From: DATDCV01 sp036524155
Lineage (GTDB): Bacteria; Verrucomicrobiota; Verrucomicrobiia; Limisphaerales; UBA8199
Assembly: GCA_036524155.1 (NCBI GenBank)
Contig: DATDCV010000316.1
Coordinates: forward strand, 1-16,590
Direction of reading: 5' to 3'
Length of the DNA stretch: 16,590 nucleotides
Below the pieces are notes generated by a model. It saw nothing but the letters and a program-made list of their open reading frames with translations. It made no database searches and was not told where the DNA came from. Both the position numbers and the translations under genes were made by a program. Positions 12,842-16,590 of the stretch are shown piece after piece (positions within the stretch are counted from its first letter, which is position 1; every line of letters starts with the position of its first letter).

Positions 12842-15800
12842 TTACGCTGCCCGGATCTGAATTCTGGTGCCGGTGCCAAGAACAACATCCTCGCGCAAAG
12901 AAACCTCGAGGCGATTGGACGCTGCCAAAAACCGGGCGCCAGTATAGACGTTCCCGATGGACACCCTAACCGTCGACGGCTGAAAAGAGTCCGGAAGTGC
13001 AACCGCGAAGGTCCTGAGGCGAAGCTTGCCGTATTTCACCATTAACTCGCAGTCCAGCGTTTTGGCCCGCTTGCGCGTCGTGCTGGTCTCAACCTTTTGT
13101 TGGTAGCTTCCCCAGCCTTCGGCGGAAGTGAACGCGGCTTTGAAGTTCTCCGGTTTCAGCCGTGGGCTGAAGCCGATGTGTCCTTTAGGTCCGTCGTATT
13201 CAAAGCCGCAAGCGGCCAGGAAAATGCCGTAGCTGGCCATGCTCCGGGCGTAATGGTCTCCGCACTCGATTTCGTTCCAGGGGTTGCGCCGGGAGGCATG
13301 GTAGCGGTCGTGCACCGCGCGAGTAATCGCCAGGCCTTCGGTCAGCAGCCCCTCCCGGATCATGTGGCCGGCGACCTCGTATTCGAAGCCGTTCATGCAT
13401 TCGTTGAAATAACCGGCGGCCCACTCCGGACCTTTGCCTTTCGCCTGGGCATAGTCCCAATCGGAGCGTGGGAAGGTGCACATGAGCAGACCCGCCTCGC
13501 CCGGCATCGCATACCAGCGGCCAGGCTTGTAAACCTGCCGATACAGACCTACATCCGGCGTAAAGTTGTAGCGCCAGAGCGATCGCAGCGACGAGATCGT
13601 CTCCTCCTCCGGCAGCACACGAGGCAAGCCAACCTGAAAGGCCCAGCTCTGGCCAAAGACCTGGTCGATCTCACAGCCGGTTCCGGAGTTGATCGCGTCG
13701 AGGTGCGCGGGATCCGGCTTGTTTATGAAATAGCCGTCGCTGAAAAGTTGCGCGACGATGTTCTTTTGGCCGGCGTCGAAGATCGAGCGGCAGAGGTGGG
13801 CGAAGTCCTGGTCGTCAGTGAGCCGGGCCATGGTTTCCGAGGCGAGGAGCGCCGCCAGGTAAAGGCCGCTCAGCCAGGCGACCGGGCCAAACCAGTCCGT
13901 GTCCAGCGTGTTGTGCTGGTTGCTCTCGATTAGCCCGTCGCCATTTGCGTCTTTGGCGATGAGCCATTCGGTAGCTTTTCTGATCTTGGGCCAGTTGCGC
14001 CGCAGGAAGGCGTCGTCAGGCGACATTTGGTGTTCGCGCAACGCGCGCAGAATGGTGCCGGCCTGGGCATCGATGGCGGGAATATCGTTGAACTCTCCAC
14101 GGAAATGAATCGCGCCATCCGGCTGCAGCGCAAGGCCGAAATCTACTTTTTCGCGCGTTATTCGTTCCATTTCCGGGAACAGCCGGGCCATCGCGTGCGC
14201 ATATTGCCAGACATGACCGCAGGTGCCCTCGCAGCAGCCGACGCCTTCCCAGCCATAGAACCGGCCATCACCGAACCGGTAGCAGGTCGACGTCGCCAAA
14301 ATGGAAGTGTTCAGGAAGGTGCGATCGAGAAACCAATAGGGCAGGCTCGAGTCGTACCACGTCTCGTGCCACAGCCGGGTCTGGCCGCACAGCGTCTTGA
14401 GGTTCCGCTGAAGATAGCGTGCGACGGACAACGCCGAGTCAAACCTCGAGGCGTAATGGCGCCCCGGCGGCAGGCGATCCAACTTCAGGTTGGGCATGTG
14501 CCACGAAACCAGAAACGTTACTCTCGTTGATCCGCGGGCGTGAAGCTTCAACTTCCGTGCTACCGAGCCCGTCAACTTCTGGCCGAACGGTTTCCTGGCG
14601 GGCTCGGTGGTACCTATTGGGTCGCAGGCTCCGGTCGCAGGGTTCCCAGCCACATCCGTGCACCCGAAATCTCCTGATCGAGGTCCCAGCAGCGCCAGCG
14701 CCATTGTTCCGAAATCGGGTTCTGACGCCAACGGCCCGGCGGGGTTGCCCGGTTGGTCGGTGAATACGATCTGGTCGATGCCGATGTTTCCCCAACCGCC
14801 GGATTCGTCGTCGATGATTTGCAGTCTTGCTGCTCGGCCTGCCCAGCGCCGGACATCCCAACTGGCGGGCTGCATGTGGTTGTTGTCCCGGCCCGTGGCG
14901 CTCAAGACGGCCTCTTCACCAACCAACAGGTTCATGCAGGTGTGGCTTTTGTGCGCGCCACCGCCGATCAGGAAGGTGATATAATCGCGCTCGATTTTGA
15001 ACGGTGCGCTGGTCAGCGTGCCTTTCGCCGCATCGCGTTGTTCGACGGAATTACCCGGGGCCGAAGCATGACTGTTAACCACCCGTTTGCCCCGGCCACC
15101 GACATCGCCCTGGTAAGCCGGGATTTTGGCAATCTCGACCGGGCCGGCGCCGAACGCTGTTCCCGTTGCCTTCCAGTTGCCGTAAGTCTCATGCTCAAAG
15201 TCGTCGAACAATATGTCCGGCCGGTTGGTTGTCGGGCCGGGTGGCGGCGCTTCGGCGCTGCAGTCGAGCGCCAGCAATCCCTCGCGGCGGACCAGGCGGT
15301 TGCGGAAGAAACCCTGTCTCAACTTCGAGCTATGAAGGCAAACAGCGTTCTCCAACCAGCCGGCCAGCGTCAACTCAACTGACGACTGGCTGTGGTTCGT
15401 GAGCGTAAACTCCATGACTGTTACCGGCAGGGAGGAGTCTTCGACGTCGAGTGGGACGAAAGGGGAGAACGCCTCCAGGTTCACACTGACGGGGCAATTT
15501 GGGTCACGATATTCCATGTACCCGATCGGATATTCACCCGTGAAGGAGACGTCGCGCCAGTGCGCACGGTCCAGCACCCGATCCTCGGCCCTACCGTCCT
15601 TGCGATGAATTCGGATCGCAAATCCCTGCTCGAAAGGCGACGCCGGTTTCATTGGCTCGGCATAATGGCCCGCGCCGGTGGCGATGCGCTGATTGAAGAT
15701 GTCCCAGTGCCACAGTCGGCCATCGCCGCCAAGGTAAACCTGCCCGGCGAAGAGCCCACCGATAGGCATCCCGATTTTTTCCAGATCCGCGCCGCGGTAC

Positions 15801-16069
15801 ACGGTCCGCTGGCCTCGTTCCGTCAGCGACTTGACCCATTCCGGGCGGAGCTTTTTGTCCGCCGGCACGAGCTTGTCGAAATCGGCAGGGGTGAACGGTC
15901 CGGCCATCGCGTGCCACGGTTGCAGCGCCATCGCGCCGGCTCCCACGCCGATGGACCGCAGGAAGTCACGTCGGCTCCAGCGGGCGGCGTCCGGGGCGTG
16001 GCAGGCGCAGCTTGACCTTGCACAAGGCTTGAGATTCACAGATTTCATGAGGAATGAGGGGTTCTGCAT
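12842..16069 (-). CDS. Tat-exported GH116 beta-glucosidase/glucosylceramidase-like enzyme with inserted module
   Basis: A 1075-residue protein from ATG 16069, which shares its A with the TGA of the upstream gene (TGATG); ATG 16048 is an alternative. The frame is open to 16258, but that would overlap the upstream gene by 190 bp. A Tat signal is seen: SRRDFLRS (Arg33-Arg34), then a hydrophobic run ending AMAG. The GH116 N-terminal domain (IGMPIGGLFAGQVYLGGDG, WHWDIFNQ; from about 92) is interrupted at 282-439 and resumes at PDFGTMALALLG. The catalytic helical domain follows. GRFYGWEG aligns with the GBA2 motif GRFAYLEG, giving nucleophile Glu608. NTLDTDW aligns with QTYDTW, giving acid/base Asp723. 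PWNEIECGDHYARSM has a Glu933/Arg942 pair spaced like the TxGH116 glucose-binding pair E777/R786. The family hydrolyses beta-glucosides, beta-xylosides, N-acetylglucosaminides or glucosylceramide; the substrate here is unknown. Confidence 0.9.
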   Translation of the reverse strand: MQNPSFLMKSVNLKPCARSSCACHAPDAARWSRRDFLRSIGVGAGAMALQPWHAMAGPFTPADFDKLVPADKKLRPEWVKSLTERGQRTVYRGADLEKIGMPIGGLFAGQVYLGGDGRLWHWDIFNQRIATGAGHYAEPMKPASPFEQGFAIRIHRKDGRAEDRVLDRAHWRDVSFTGEYPIGYMEYRDPNCPVSVNLEAFSPFVPLDVEDSSLPVTVMEFTLTNHSQSSVELTLAGWLENAVCLHSSKLRQGFFRNRLVRREGLLALDCSAEAPPPGPTTNRPDILFDDFEHETYGNWKATGTAFGAGPVEIAKIPAYQGDVGGRGKRVVNSHASAPGNSVEQRDAAKGTLTSAPFKIERDYITFLIGGGAHKSHTCMNLLVGEEAVLSATGRDNNHMQPASWDVRRWAGRAARLQIIDDESGGWGNIGIDQIVFTDQPGNPAGPLASEPDFGTMALALLGPRSGDFGCTDVAGNPATGACDPIGTTEPARKPFGQKLTGSVARKLKLHARGSTRVTFLVSWHMPNLKLDRLPPGRHYASRFDSALSVARYLQRNLKTLCGQTRLWHETWYDSSLPYWFLDRTFLNTSILATSTCYRFGDGRFYGWEGVGCCEGTCGHVWQYAHAMARLFPEMERITREKVDFGLALQPDGAIHFRGEFNDIPAIDAQAGTILRALREHQMSPDDAFLRRNWPKIRKATEWLIAKDANGDGLIESNQHNTLDTDWFGPVAWLSGLYLAALLASETMARLTDDQDFAHLCRSIFDAGQKNIVAQLFSDGYFINKPDPAHLDAINSGTGCEIDQVFGQSWAFQVGLPRVLPEEETISSLRSLWRYNFTPDVGLYRQVYKPGRWYAMPGEAGLLMCTFPRSDWDYAQAKGKGPEWAAGYFNECMNGFEYEVAGHMIREGLLTEGLAITRAVHDRYHASRRNPWNEIECGDHYARSMASYGIFLAACGFEYDGPKGHIGFSPRLKPENFKAAFTSAEGWGSYQQKVETSTTRKRAKTLDCELMVKYGKLRLRTFAVALPDSFQPSTVRVSIGNVYTGARFLAASNRLEVSLREDVVLGTGTRIQIRAA
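14753..15226 (-). other. Module inserted within the GH116 N-terminal domain
   Basis: Residues about 282-439 of the GH116 protein. It opens ILFDDFEHETYGNWKATG, contains GTLTSAPFKIERDYITFLIG and HTCMNLLVGEEAVLSATG, and closes GGWGNIGIDQIVFTDQP. This beta-sandwich-like pattern resembles the C-terminal modules of GH32 levanases/invertases and related sugar-binding modules. GH116-type sequence lies on both sides, so the module is inserted rather than appended. A carbohydrate-binding role is an inference. Confidence 0.7.
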
Positions 16070-16590
16070 CAGGGCGTTGCTTTTGTGAGGCCCGGGAATT
16101 GGGTCGTGCTTAGGAAGATGCGGTAGTCTTTGATTCTGCCGTTTGTTGAATCCTGCCTTGGTAGATAGCGGAGACCGGCGACCTCCGGTTCGACGCCAAG
16201 ATCCAGAACGATCTGGTGCGGATGGTGGGGCTGGGCGCCTTCCCATTGTGTGTGCCAAAAGGTGGTGGGTTGTAGGTCGAAAATGTTCTCTGCGTTTCCA
16301 TCGTCGCCTCCGACCTCCTCGCTGTCCGCGTAGACGACTTTCCAGCCCTCCCGTGGTAGGTCCTTGCCGGTCTCGTCCACAAGGTAGATCTCAGCGCAAG
16401 TCGTATAGGCATCCCCTGACTGGGAGTTAAGCGCCTCGAGGCAAACAAACCGGGCCCGCGCAGGCGTGAACCTGATTATCTGCCAGTCTTTGCCCGGCGC
16501 AAAACTGCCGGTGGTCGCAGGTGCGAGGCCAGCGAGGTCGAGTTGCTGGCCCGGAGAACGGTGCTTCTTGGCCTGCGACTGTTCGGTGAC
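16069..16590 (-). CDS. C-terminal part of a discoidin (F5/8 type C, CBM32-like) protein
   Basis: The frame enters from the right edge and stops at TGA 16071-16069, giving 173 residues. The first part ends like a discoidin domain: FTPARARFVCLEAL ... AYTTCAEIYLV. A second discoidin-type unit then begins: WKVVYADSEEVGG ... NIFDLQPTTFWHTQW ... PHHPHQIVLDLG ... LRYLPRQDSTNGRIKDYRIF. It stops soon after this strand, so the last unit is shorter than a full F5/8C domain (about 140 residues). Such tandem modules commonly trail secreted glycosidases, sialate esterases or fucosidases in this bacterial group; the enzyme part lies outside the window. The TGA overlaps the ATG of the GH116 gene by one base, implying translational coupling and a shared substrate. 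Confidence 0.75.
   Translation of the reverse strand, partial: VTEQSQAKKHRSPGQQLDLAGLAPATTGSFAPGKDWQIIRFTPARARFVCLEALNSQSGDAYTTCAEIYLVDETGKDLPREGWKVVYADSEEVGGDDGNAENIFDLQPTTFWHTQWEGAQPHHPHQIVLDLGVEPEVAGLRYLPRQDSTNGRIKDYRIFLSTTQFPGLTKATP

Noticed and set aside
16070..16258. Upstream extension of the GH116 frame to an ATG at 16258
   Set aside because: It would overlap the discoidin gene by 190 bp and place about 63 Arg/Pro-rich residues before the existing N-terminus and Tat signal.

Overview
The window looks like a high-GC chromosomal segment from a Verrucomicrobiota-type bacterium (Pedosphaerales/Limisphaerales-like), although Planctomycetota or Lentisphaerota cannot be excluded without a database search. 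The reasons are the density of exported proteins (Sec, lipoprotein and Tat signals), the sugar-active enzymes without a SusC/SusD pair, the giant beta-propeller proteins with a C-terminal module ending in FYR, weak or absent Shine-Dalgarno sites, and palindromic repeats between genes.

Layout, left to right. 1-167: C-terminus of a BNR/Asp-box propeller-type protein (+). 255-1259: secreted five-bladed propeller of the GH32/43/130 type (+). 1260-1737: a gene-poor stretch with a 108-bp palindromic mini-element (copy A) and a second, unrelated palindrome. 1738-2808: GH20-like lipoprotein (+). 2993-4546: exported esterase-like alpha/beta hydrolase (+). 4816-8352: a 1178-residue double delta-60 propeller with two Ig-like domains (+). 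8310-10310: an exported 14-repeat RCC1 protein (-), which converges on the previous gene with a 43-bp coding overlap. 10528-11559: a cytoplasmic DUF2007-like/coiled-coil protein (+). 11572-12531: an exported alpha/beta hydrolase (-). 12532-12841: intergenic, with copy B of the 108-bp element flanked by an exact 11-bp direct repeat. 12842-16069: a Tat-exported GH116 beta-glucosidase/glucosylceramidase-like enzyme with an extra module inserted in its N-terminal domain (-). 16069-16590: C-terminus of a discoidin/CBM32-like protein (-), coupled to the GH116 gene through a TGATG stop/start overlap.

As a whole the region reads as an accessory set for degrading complex glycans outside the cytoplasm (GH43/130-like, GH20, esterase, GH116, discoidin), interrupted by two very large repeat proteins likely to sit at the surface or in the periplasm. 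No phage, CRISPR, toxin-antitoxin, tRNA or rRNA signals were seen. The most unusual signal is the pair of 108-bp, ungapped, 86% identical structured elements with flanking direct repeats. Next are the matching 7+7 and 14-repeat propeller designs sharing a C-terminal module, and the GH116 domain insertion.
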